Shown piece after piece: positions 1 through 6,906 of a stretch of 17,916 nucleotides of DNA; position 1 is the first letter of the stretch, and every line of letters starts with the position of its first letter. A program made the translations under genes and the position numbers. The notes below the pieces were generated by a model. That model did not search any database. It saw only the letters and a list, made by a program, of their open reading frames with translations, and was not told the origin of the DNA. This DNA is from DASRRB01 sp036732755 (lineage in GTDB: Bacteria; Planctomycetota; B15-G4; SIAN01): the NCBI GenBank assembly GCA_036732755.1, contig DAINBU010000106.1, forward strand, positions 1 to 17,916, given 5' to 3'.

Positions 1-167
1 CCGATGTCGATCACCATCGCGTCGAAACTGCCGTTGCCCTTGCGCGTCAGCTCCTCGTGCGCCGACAGCAGCGTGTCCGTGAACAGGTGGTCGACGTCCA
101 GTTCACACATCGCCTCGGACGCGTCCCGACGGAACGCGGGATCTTCGTCCACGAACAGGATGCGCAA
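1..167 (-). CDS. Response regulator receiver domain protein (N-terminal fragment)
   Basis: This is the beginning of a response regulator that continues beyond the left edge. Reading the minus strand gives 55 residues starting LRILFVDEDPAF and ending FDAMVIDI. This is the classic receiver fold start: hydrophobic beta-1, an acidic cluster (D7, E8, D9) for Mg2+ binding, and the beta-3 phosphoacceptor aspartate (D54) followed by a hydrophobic residue. The frame is closed upstream by a TAA and contains no ATG or GTG, so the start is taken as the TTG at 165-167; a weak purine-rich stretch lies upstream. The output domain is outside the window, so the type of regulator cannot be stated. It lies 305 bases downstream of sigma fusion 1 on the same strand. 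The hybrid kinase further right is a possible but unproven partner. Confidence 0.8.
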   Translation of the reverse strand, partial: MRILFVDEDPAFRRDASEAMCELDVDHLFTDTLLSAHEELTRKGNGSFDAMVIDI

Positions 168-472
168 GGGAGCGGCTTTCTCTGGACTCTCGTCGATGGT
201 GAAGCGCGATTAACGCAGATGAACTCCTGGGCAGAGTAGGGGCGGGGGCGAGACACGCCCCACCGCAATCACCCGGCGCGCCAGAAATATGAAGCTGCGT
301 TGACGCGCTTCGCTTCGCGGAACGTCCAGCCGCACGTCCCGATCGTGAATCGCGATGGCGACTGCGACGACGCTCCGCGCGCCCGCACCTTCGGGGGCGA
401 ATCACCGGTGATTCGCGCCTTGCTATTCGCGCCGACCGCGGGACGGGTTCGCCGCGTCGAGCTCGCCGCGCT
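168..472. other. Intergenic region between sigma fusion 1 and the response regulator
   Basis: No credible gene is visible here on either strand. The stretch holds a perfect 20-bp palindrome (397-416), a 9-bp direct repeat ATTCGCGCC at 411-419 and 425-433, a near copy of the palindrome half-site (GTGAATCGCG, 345-354) and a weaker one (GTGATTGCGG on the minus strand, 264-273). A small perfect hairpin also occurs (GGGGCG, loop AGACA, CGCCCC, 245-261), in what would be the leader of the response regulator gene. The region probably carries the transcription end of sigma fusion 1 and the promoter of the response regulator. I could not place a convincing -35/-10 pair. Confidence 0.6.
397..416. promoter_or_regulatory. 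Perfect 20-bp palindrome, candidate operator
   Basis: The two half-sites GCGAATCACC and GGTGATTCGC are exact inverted complements with no spacer. The site lies 57-76 nt past the stop codon of sigma fusion 1 and about 230 nt before the response regulator start. As RNA it could fold into an 8-bp stem with a CCGG loop, but no T-run follows on either strand, so a simple intrinsic terminator is unlikely. Related half-sites nearby (345-354, 425-433) favour a binding site for a dimeric regulator. The regulator is not identifiable. Confidence 0.45.
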
Positions 473-3400
473 TCACCGCGCGTCGAGCTCGATCTGCGCG
501 TCGGGCCGGGTCGCGGCGTCGATCTCGAACGGGAGGGCGCGAAGGATCGTCGCGCCTTCGACGAACTCGAGGCGGTAGCGGCCGGGGACCAGGCGCACGC
601 TCCAGTCGAGGAAGGTGCCGCCGTCGCGATCGCCCTCGGGAGTCTGCAGGCCGGCGCCGTCGAAGTCGTCGCCATTCGCGTCGAGGAGGCGCGCGTAGGC
701 GCGGCCCTCGGGATCGTCGCGGAGCTTGCGGACGTCGGCGGGCAGCTGGATGCGCAGCGCAAGCGGCAGCCCGGCGGCGAGCGCCGCCTCGAGCTCGGTC
801 ACCCGTCCCGCGACGATCGTCACGTGCACGACCTTGTTCATGCAGCCCTTGGCGGTGAGCCGGACGACGCATTCGCCTTCCGCCGCGGGCTCGCAGGTGA
901 CGACGCCGTCCGAAATCGTCGTGCGCAGGTTCATGCCGTTGCTCTTGCCGTAGCACGAGGCGCTCAGCTCATCGAGCGCGACGCCCGGCGGTCCGCCCAC
1001 GCGCAGCAGGAAGGTCCCGCCGCGCGCGACGCGCAGCAGCCCGACCTCCCGCGTCACGTCGGCCGCGACGGCCCCGATCGGGAAGGTGACGAGCGGGAGC
1101 CCCTCGGCCTTGACCTGGATCCGGTAGTCGCCCGGCGCGTAGGGGCCGCAGCGGAAGCGGCCGGTGTGCGGGTCGCTCGTGACGATCGCGCGGGCGAAGC
1201 CGCCGGGCCCGCCGACCGCGTAGGGGGTGACGTGCGCGTCGCCGATCGGCCGGCCCGCTTCGTCGGCGACCGTCCCCTCGAACCAGACCGAGCAGCGCTG
1301 CGCGCGGCTCACGCGGAAGATCCGCTCGTCGCGGCTCGGCTGCACGTCGCGCTCGCTCGCAGCGGGCGTCTGGCCGGGACCGGGGAGCGAGATCTGGACG
1401 TCGTAGCGGCCGGCGACGAGGTTCTCGAAGACGAAGCGGCCGTCGGCGTCCGCCTTCGCGTTCCGCATCGTGAAGTCCTCGCCCAGGGTCTGTGGACCGC
1501 TGATCTGCACGACGCAGCCCGCGACCGGCGCGTCGTCGCCGTCGAGGACCACGCCGCGGATCGGCAGCCCGAGGTCGAGCGTGCCGGTCCATGAAACGGT
1601 CTCGCCCTCCGCGCCGCGCAGCGTCGTCTTCGCGCGGCCGCGCTTTTCGTCGATCGCGGCGACCTTCGCCGTCCCGGCCGGCAGGTGGTCGATCCGGAAG
1701 CGGCCGTCCTCGCCGCTGCGTCCGCTCGAGGTCGCGAAGCCCCACGCGCCGTTCACGGCGACGTCGACGCCCGCCACGCCGGCGCCGCTCTCGTCGACGA
1801 GGCGGCCGTCGAGCGTGAAGCCCTTCGCGAGCCGGATCTCGACCTCGGCGGTCGCGCCGGCCGCGACGTCGACCGTCCCGGTCCACGGCGCGTGCCGCAG
1901 GTCGCGCGCCGCGAGCGGCTGCGCGCCGAGCATCGCGCCGTCGAAGCGGAAGCGGCCGTCGTCGTCGCTCGTCGTCGTGAGCAGCAGCGCCGCCATCGAG
2001 TTGATCTTCGCGTCGACGGGGCTCGGCAGGTGCTTCTCCTCGTCGCCGAGTTCGACGAGCGCGCGCTTCACGGCGTTGCCGTCGGCGTCGACGACGCGCC
2101 CGCGCACCGCGCCGCCCGGACCGCGCAGCGCGAGATGGACCTTCGGCATGGCGCCCGCCGTCCCTTCGACCCAGAACGGGATCGAGGGCGTCCAGCCCGG
2201 CGCGCTCGCGCGGATCAGGCGGATGCCGGAGAGGTCGCGCACGCGGAACGCGCCGTTCGCGTCGCTGCGCGCCAGGACGCGGCCGTGATGGGGGTTGCAG
2301 CCGTTGTCGGAGAGCCAGATCTCGGCGTCGGCGATTCCGTGGCCGTGGTCGTCGTCGACGATCCCGAGCAGGTCGGCGCCCGGCGCGATGGTGAGCGTCA
2401 CCTTGGTCGTCGCGCCGCGCGCCACGGCGAAGCGCGAGCGGCCGTCGCCGTCGGCGCCGCGATCGGTGACGAGATGCACCGCGCCCGCCTCGACGTCGTC
2501 GAAGCGGCACTCGCCGTTCGCGTCGGTCGTCGCGTCGAGCGTGAACCAGCGGCACTCCGGCCGGTTCCAGGCGATCCCGCTCACGCCGACGTCCGCGGCC
2601 GGCGTCCCGTCGCGACCCCAGACCACCTTGACGTGGAGCGCGCCGAACGGCGCCGCCGCGACCGATTTCGGCGTCTCGAGCGGCGTCGCCTCGCGCGCCG
2701 CGCCTTCCGGCGCGGGTGCTGGACGTGCCGGCACGCCCGCCGACTCCGCGGCGACCTCCGCGGCGGAGGTCGCGACCGATCCGGGATGGCGCGGCGGAGT
2801 CGGCGACGGCCACTCGTTCACGAGCACCGTCACGCCCACCGCGACCACCACCGCCGCGCCCGCGAGCGCGAGCTTCGCCTGCGCCGACATCACGACGACT
2901 CCCCCGATGACCTTCGCGAGATTCGCGAGCAGCGCCGCCGCGCCCGCGACGACGCCCGCGCCGCCCGCCGCCGCGAGCCCGGCCGGCGCGCCGCGCGCGA
3001 ACGGCAGCAGCGCGACCGCCCATGTCGCGCGTGCGCCGCCGTGCTCGGCGTCGAGCCGCGCGCGCATCGTCTCGAGCGAGCGCTTGATGCGCGATCGGAC
3101 CGTCTCGACCGGCACGCCCATCCGCTCCGCGATCGCACGCGGAGGAAGGCGTTCGAAATAGCGCAGCAGCAGCGTGGTCCGGTTCGGCTCGTCGAGCTGC
3201 AGCACCGCCTCGACGACGCGGCGGCGCGCCTGCTCGCGCGCGACGATCTCGTCGACGGAGGGCGTCGCCTCGCGGCGCGCGGCCGACTGCTCGTGGCGGT
3301 CGCGCCGCCCCTCGCCGCGCCGCAGCTTCCACGCGAGGCGGCGCACCGCCGTCGCGAGCCAGGCGCGCAGCGACGCCGGCCGGCCGGGGCCGCGCTCGAT

Positions 3401-3538
3401 CGCCGCGATCCACGCCTGCTGGACGACGTCGTCGGCGCGCGCCTCGTCGAGCACGAGCCCGCGCGCGAGCGCGCGCAGGAAGTCGTCGTGCTCGAGGAGG
3501 GCGTGCGGGTCGCCGAGGTCGTTCCGGGCCGGTCGCAT
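473..3538 (-). CDS. ECF-like sigma-70 factor fused via a membrane segment to carboxypeptidase-regulatory-like repeats (fusion 1)
   Basis: 1021 residues from the ATG at 3536-3538. A longer reading from 3640 adds 34 basic, low-complexity residues; the chosen start gives the same spacing to sigma region 2 as in the paralogue at 6907. Seen: sigma region 2 (about 13-75, with DDVVQQAW), sigma region 4 helix-turn-helix (about 108-165, LPPRAIAERMGVPVETVRSR), an Ala/Gly-rich hydrophobic stretch (184-216), a clear membrane helix (222-241), then a Pro/Ala linker. After that come about six CarboxypepD_reg-like beta-sandwich repeats (roughly 300-360, 390-449, 478-552, 577-634, 660-720, 753-813), each with the pattern G-V-V-D-x-x-G-x-P-V/I and T-D-x-D-G-R-F-x-F. 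A less regular C-terminal part extends to 1021. Inferred topology: sigma domains cytoplasmic, repeats in the periplasm. Sigma factors with such extensions are known in Planctomycetota; what this one senses and which promoters it uses are unknown. No anti-sigma gene is adjacent. Confidence 0.85.
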   Translation of the reverse strand: MRPARNDLGDPHALLEHDDFLRALARGLVLDEARADDVVQQAWIAAIERGPGRPASLRAWLATAVRRLAWKLRRGEGRRDRHEQSAARREATPSVDEIVAREQARRRVVEAVLQLDEPNRTTLLLRYFERLPPRAIAERMGVPVETVRSRIKRSLETMRARLDAEHGGARATWAVALLPFARGAPAGLAAAGGAGVVAGAAALLANLAKVIGGVVVMSAQAKLALAGAAVVVAVGVTVLVNEWPSPTPPRHPGSVATSAAEVAAESAGVPARPAPAPEGAAREATPLETPKSVAAAPFGALHVKVVWGRDGTPAADVGVSGIAWNRPECRWFTLDATTDANGECRFDDVEAGAVHLVTDRGADGDGRSRFAVARGATTKVTLTIAPGADLLGIVDDDHGHGIADAEIWLSDNGCNPHHGRVLARSDANGAFRVRDLSGIRLIRASAPGWTPSIPFWVEGTAGAMPKVHLALRGPGGAVRGRVVDADGNAVKRALVELGDEEKHLPSPVDAKINSMAALLLTTTSDDDGRFRFDGAMLGAQPLAARDLRHAPWTGTVDVAAGATAEVEIRLAKGFTLDGRLVDESGAGVAGVDVAVNGAWGFATSSGRSGEDGRFRIDHLPAGTAKVAAIDEKRGRAKTTLRGAEGETVSWTGTLDLGLPIRGVVLDGDDAPVAGCVVQISGPQTLGEDFTMRNAKADADGRFVFENLVAGRYDVQISLPGPGQTPAASERDVQPSRDERIFRVSRAQRCSVWFEGTVADEAGRPIGDAHVTPYAVGGPGGFARAIVTSDPHTGRFRCGPYAPGDYRIQVKAEGLPLVTFPIGAVAADVTREVGLLRVARGGTFLLRVGGPPGVALDELSASCYGKSNGMNLRTTISDGVVTCEPAAEGECVVRLTAKGCMNKVVHVTIVAGRVTELEAALAAGLPLALRIQLPADVRKLRDDPEGRAYARLLDANGDDFDGAGLQTPEGDRDGGTFLDWSVRLVPGRYRLEFVEGATILRALPFEIDAATRPDAQIELDAR

Positions 3539-3560
3539 GGAGTCGGAGTCCCCGCCCGCG

Positions 3561-3584
3561 GCGGAAACGGTCCGCCGCTTCCGC
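3561..3584 (-). other. Hairpin in the divergent intergenic region upstream of sigma fusion 1
   Basis: In the 143-bp gap between the divergent sigma fusion 1 and methyltransferase genes, GCGGAA-A-CGG and CCG-C-TTCCGC face each other around a TCCG loop. This gives a 9-bp stem with one mismatch, 23-46 nt before the sigma start codon. It could shape the sigma mRNA leader or be a protein-binding site. No strong promoter could be assigned in this gap; TACTTT at 3603-3608 is only a weak -10 candidate for the methyltransferase. Confidence 0.3.
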
Positions 3585-3681
3585 TTTCGCGGGCGATCGG
3601 GGTACTTTCGCGCCCCTCCCGCGTGCCGTCGACCGCGCAAGGCGGCCCGCGCCCCGAAGCCGTTCCACGGGAGGAGCCGCC

Positions 3682-4536
3682 GTGACCGGTCCCGAGCCGC
3701 TGATCCGCGACATCTCCGACACGGCGCGCTGGGTCGCCTGGTTCCGCGCGCAGGAGAGCGACCGCCGCGACGCGCAGTTCAAGGACCCCTTCGCGCGGAA
3801 GCTCGCGGGCGAGCGCGGGGCGAAGATCGCCGAGGAATTGAAGGAGGGGAAGCGCGTCTCGTGGGCGTTCGTCGCGCGGACGGTCGCCTTCGACGAGTTC
3901 CTCGGCGGCGAAGTCGCGCGCGGCATCGACGTCGTCGTGAACCTCGCGGCCGGCTTCGACGCGCGCCCCTACCGCCTCGCGCTGCCCTCGACGCTGCAGT
4001 GGATCGAGGTCGACCTGCCGCCGCTGCTCGACGCGAAGCGCGCGGCGATGGAGTCCGAGAAGCCGACCTGCCGGCTCGAACGGATCGCGCTCGACCTCGT
4101 CGACGTCGCCGCCCGCCGCAAGCTGTTCGCGGAGCTCGGCGCGCGCGGGACGAACGTCCTGGTCCTCACCGAGGGGCTGCTGGTCTACCTCGGCGCGGAG
4201 GAGGTCGCGGCGCTCGCGCAGGACCTGCACGCCGTGCCGACCTTCCAGCGCTGGATCCTCGACTGCGCGTCGCCGAAGCTGCTCGCGCATATGCAGCGCG
4301 GCGTCGGAGGGGCGCTGGCGCAGGCCGGCGCGCCGATGCGCTTCGCGCCGGAGAACGGGCCGGAGTTCTTCCTGCCGCACGGCTGGAAGCTGATCGAGGC
4401 GAAGTCGACGCTGCACCTCGGCGCGCGCATCGGGCGGCTGCCGTTCTTCCTGAGGCTCATCGCGAAGCTGCCCGTCTCGAAGCGGCCCTGGCAGTCGATC
4501 TGGTCGGGCATCTGTCTCATGGAGCGCACCGGATGA
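3682..4536 (+). CDS. Class I SAM-dependent methyltransferase, leucine carboxyl methyltransferase-like (COG3315 / TIGR00027 type)
   Basis: 284 residues from a GTG start at 3682, chosen because GGAGGAG (3670-3676) sits 5 nt upstream. The N-terminal ISDTARWVAWFRAQESDRRD and DPFARKLAGERG match the usual opening of this family. The SAM-binding motif is VVNLAAGFDARPYR (85-98), followed by the acidic EVDLPP (109-114) that contacts the ribose in class I enzymes, and LTEGLLVYL (162-170). Family members transfer a methyl group from SAM to carboxyl or hydroxyl groups of small molecules or proteins; the acceptor cannot be inferred here. No signal peptide is seen, so it is cytoplasmic. Its stop codon overlaps the start of the Gfo/Idh gene (ATGA), implying translational coupling. 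Length is normal for the family. Confidence 0.85.
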   Translation: MTGPEPLIRDISDTARWVAWFRAQESDRRDAQFKDPFARKLAGERGAKIAEELKEGKRVSWAFVARTVAFDEFLGGEVARGIDVVVNLAAGFDARPYRLALPSTLQWIEVDLPPLLDAKRAAMESEKPTCRLERIALDLVDVAARRKLFAELGARGTNVLVLTEGLLVYLGAEEVAALAQDLHAVPTFQRWILDCASPKLLAHMQRGVGGALAQAGAPMRFAPENGPEFFLPHGWKLIEAKSTLHLGARIGRLPFFLRLIAKLPVSKRPWQSIWSGICLMERTG

Positions 4537-5828
4537 ACCGTCGCACGTCGCGCCGGCAGTTCCTGAAGGCGGGGGCGGCCGCTGCGGCCGCGTTCACGAT
4601 CCTGAAACGGCCCGGCCTCGCGCTCGGCTACCCGGCCAACGCGGCGCTGCGGATCGGCTGCGTCGGCGTCGCCGGGCGCGGCGCCGACAACCTCGGCGCC
4701 CTCCTGCACGAGGAGGTGGTCGCGCTCTGCGACGTCGACGCCGCGGCGCTCGAGGGCGCCGTGATGCAGCACCCGCAGCTCGCGAAGGCGGCGCAGTTCC
4801 GCGACTTCCGCAAGATGGTCGACGCCGGCGGGCTCGACGCGGTGGCGGTGAGCACGCCCGACCACGTCCACGCGCCGGCCGCCGCCTACGCGCTGCACGC
4901 CGGCCTGCACGTCTACTGCGAGAAACCGCTCTGCCACGAGATCCACGAGGTGCGCACGCTCACCGATCTCGCGCGCGCGAAGAGGCGCGTCACGCAGATG
5001 GGCACGCAGATCCACGCCGAGCCGAACTACCGCCGCGTGGTCGAGCTGGTGCAGGGCGGCGCGATCGGCGACGTGACCGAGGTGCACGTCTGGGTCGGCA
5101 ACGACTACTGCGGCGGCGAGCGTCCGACCGACGAGCCGCCGGTGCCGCCCACGCTCGACTGGGACCTCTGGCTCGGTCCGGCACCGGCGCGGCCCTACCA
5201 CTCGAAGTACGCGCCGTTCGGGTGGCGCGGCTGGTGGGACTTCGGGACCGGCTCGCTCGGCGACATGGCGTGCCACCACGTCGACCTGAGCTTCTGGGCG
5301 CTCGACCTCACGCACGCGGTCTCGGTCGAGTGCGACGGGCCGCCGCCGCATCGCGAGTCGACGCCGGCGTGGTTGATCGCGAAGTACGTGATGAAGCGGA
5401 AGGACGGGACGACGCTGCCGCTCACCTGGTACCACGGCGGCAAGCGGCCGCCCCATTTCGCCGACGGACGCGTGCCGAAGTGGGACGGCAACGGGACGCT
5501 CTTCGTCGGCAAGAAGGGCTTCCTCGTCTCGGACTACTCGCGCTACCTGCTCGCGCCGGAGAAGGACTTCGCCGGCTTCACGCCGCCCGCGCCGTCGATC
5601 CCCGACTCGATCGGCCACCACAAGGAGTGGACGGAGGCGTGCAAGGGGAACGGGACGCCGCTCTGCCGCTTCGACTACTCCGGTCCGCTCACCGAGGCGG
5701 TGCTGCTCGGCGGCGTCGCCTACCGCGCCGGCAAGAAGGTCGCGTGGGATCCGGTGAAGCTCACGACCGGCGACGCGGCGGCCGACGCCTGGCTGAAGCG
5801 GGAGTACCGCGCCGGCTGGAAGCTGTGA
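4533..5828 (+). CDS. Gfo/Idh/MocA family oxidoreductase with Tat signal peptide
   Basis: 431 residues. The ATG at 4533 overlaps the methyltransferase TGA. Residues 3-27 form a twin-arginine signal (SRRQFLK then an Ala-rich hydrophobic stretch), so the enzyme is expected to be exported folded with its cofactor. The Rossmann motif GVAGRG (45-50) binds NAD(P). STPDHVHAP (107-115) and the conserved EKP (130-132) follow, with the catalytic Lys being K131. The C-terminal alpha/beta domain contains RGWWDFGTGSLGDMACHHVD (232-251), typical of the exported Gfo/Idh subfamily common in Planctomycetota, with D244 and H248/H249 as likely substrate or catalytic residues. The family oxidises or isomerises sugars and polyols, or hydrolyses glycosides by a transient NAD redox mechanism; the substrate is unknown. 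The gene ends 15 bp from the convergent membrane protein gene. Confidence 0.92.
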   Translation: MNRRTSRRQFLKAGAAAAAAFTILKRPGLALGYPANAALRIGCVGVAGRGADNLGALLHEEVVALCDVDAAALEGAVMQHPQLAKAAQFRDFRKMVDAGGLDAVAVSTPDHVHAPAAAYALHAGLHVYCEKPLCHEIHEVRTLTDLARAKRRVTQMGTQIHAEPNYRRVVELVQGGAIGDVTEVHVWVGNDYCGGERPTDEPPVPPTLDWDLWLGPAPARPYHSKYAPFGWRGWWDFGTGSLGDMACHHVDLSFWALDLTHAVSVECDGPPPHRESTPAWLIAKYVMKRKDGTTLPLTWYHGGKRPPHFADGRVPKWDGNGTLFVGKKGFLVSDYSRYLLAPEKDFAGFTPPAPSIPDSIGHHKEWTEACKGNGTPLCRFDYSGPLTEAVLLGGVAYRAGKKVAWDPVKLTTGDAAADAWLKREYRAGWKL

Positions 5829-5843
5829 TTCGCCGCGCGCGCG

Positions 5844-6776
5844 TCAGACCCAGCCGAGCTGCTTGCCGTAGCGCCGGTAGGTGAGGCCGAGCACGCGCCC
5901 CGCGATCGTCGCGAGCGCGAAGGTGACGCCGCCGCGCAGGAAGCTTCCGACGTAGGGCACGTCGATCGGCGCGAAACCGCTGCCGAGGATGAGCGCGAAG
6001 ACGAGCAGGAAGAGCGTCGCCACCAGCGCGTACTGATGCGGGACGATGCCGATCGACCCGAAGATGCGGCGCGGGTCGTAGCCGTCGATCGAGTCGAGGA
6101 CCGAGACGGCGAGCAGCGCCATGGGGAAGTAGGCGAGTCCCACGATGAACAGGAGTCCGCCGAGCAGCGCACCCGCGCCCGGCAGCAGATTCCACGCGAG
6201 GAGGCCCGGCCCGAACGAGACCACTAGGAGAAGCACCATCCGCAGCAGCGGCGCGACCATCGACTCGCCCACCGTCACGAAGTCGGTGAATTCGGGCGCC
6301 CCGTCCTTGCCCTTCACCGTCGACGAGATCACCAGCTCGACGTACGCGAAGAGATATCCCGCGACCAGCGGGCCCATGATGAACGAGCCTCCGGGGATCC
6401 ACGACAGCACTCCGAACATGCATGCGCCGAAGATCAACTGCACGCGCGCCGCGCCCGTGAACGGGTAACGCAGCGCGTCGAGCAGCTCCGCGCCGAAGTC
6501 CTGCACCGACGCCGCCGGCTCCTCGACCGCGACCGCCTCGCACCGCCCGCCGCACTGGCAGCGCCGCCAGACCACCCCGCGCTCGTCCCCGATCGCGACG
6601 CACATCCGGCACCAGTGCGCGCGGCACAACTGGCAGCGCAGCGTCGCGTCGACGTCGGTGTGGCGCGCGCAGCGGACGAGGGTCTGGGGGGGCGGCGTCT
6701 CCATCGACCAGCCGGCGGGCGCGGCGGGCAGCGGCGCGCTCTTCGTCGGCGTGGTCGAATCGGAGGAGTTCGGCAT
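5844..6776 (-). CDS. B-box/zinc-ribbon-like N-terminus fused to a polytopic membrane domain
   Basis: 310 residues from the ATG at 6774-6776. The reading frame stays open far upstream, but that is antisense to sigma fusion 2; AAAGGG lies near -10. The Pro/Ser/Thr-rich first 30 residues are followed by a metal-binding-like cluster: C36-x2-H39-x8-C48-x2-C51-x4-C56-x2-C59, then C73, C75 and C79. This resembles a B-box finger followed by extra cysteines. From about 95 on there are about five or six hydrophobic helices (roughly 113-133, 134-152, 175-197, 200-227, 246-268, 281-297), with a short soluble loop containing KGKDGAPEF. The membrane part resembles DUF4013-type proteins by general look only. 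Function is unknown. It is divergent from the sigma fusion 2 operon with a 130-bp shared upstream region, so co-regulation is possible. Confidence 0.75.
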   Translation of the reverse strand: MPNSSDSTTPTKSAPLPAAPAGWSMETPPPQTLVRCARHTDVDATLRCQLCRAHWCRMCVAIGDERGVVWRRCQCGGRCEAVAVEEPAASVQDFGAELLDALRYPFTGAARVQLIFGACMFGVLSWIPGGSFIMGPLVAGYLFAYVELVISSTVKGKDGAPEFTDFVTVGESMVAPLLRMVLLLVVSFGPGLLAWNLLPGAGALLGGLLFIVGLAYFPMALLAVSVLDSIDGYDPRRIFGSIGIVPHQYALVATLFLLVFALILGSGFAPIDVPYVGSFLRGGVTFALATIAGRVLGLTYRRYGKQLGWV

Positions 6777-6878
6777 GGCGCGGGCCCTTTCGGGAACGTC
6801 CCCGTCCTCGTCGGCAGGATCAGGGCGCCGCTTGACCGCCGCCGGGGGCGCGCGCAATTGACCCGTCACGGGCTGCGG

Positions 6879-6903
6879 CGGCCTCCGGTAATGCGGGAGG
6901 CCG
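6879..6903 (+). promoter_or_regulatory. Hairpin that sequesters the Shine-Dalgarno of sigma fusion 2
   Basis: CGGCCTCC (6879-6886) pairs perfectly with GGAGGCCG (6896-6903) around a 9-nt loop. The right arm contains nearly all of the Shine-Dalgarno GGGAGG (6895-6900), which stands 6 nt before the ATG at 6907. In the mRNA the ribosome site would be occluded unless the stem opens. This suggests translational control by a thermosensor-like, protein-dependent or ligand-dependent switch. The pairing is directly visible; the regulatory role is inferred. Confidence 0.5.
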
Positions 6904-6906
6904 ACC

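Noticed and set aside
969..3926. A 985-residue minus-strand open frame overlapping sigma fusion 1 in another frame
   Set aside because: It is almost pure Arg/Ala/Gly/Asp sequence, a frame shadow of fusion 1.
6858..6892. TTGACC at 6858-6863 as the -35 of a standard promoter for sigma fusion 2
   Set aside because: No -10-like hexamer lies 16-18 bp downstream; the nearest candidate GGTAAT is about 23 bp away and inside the hairpin.
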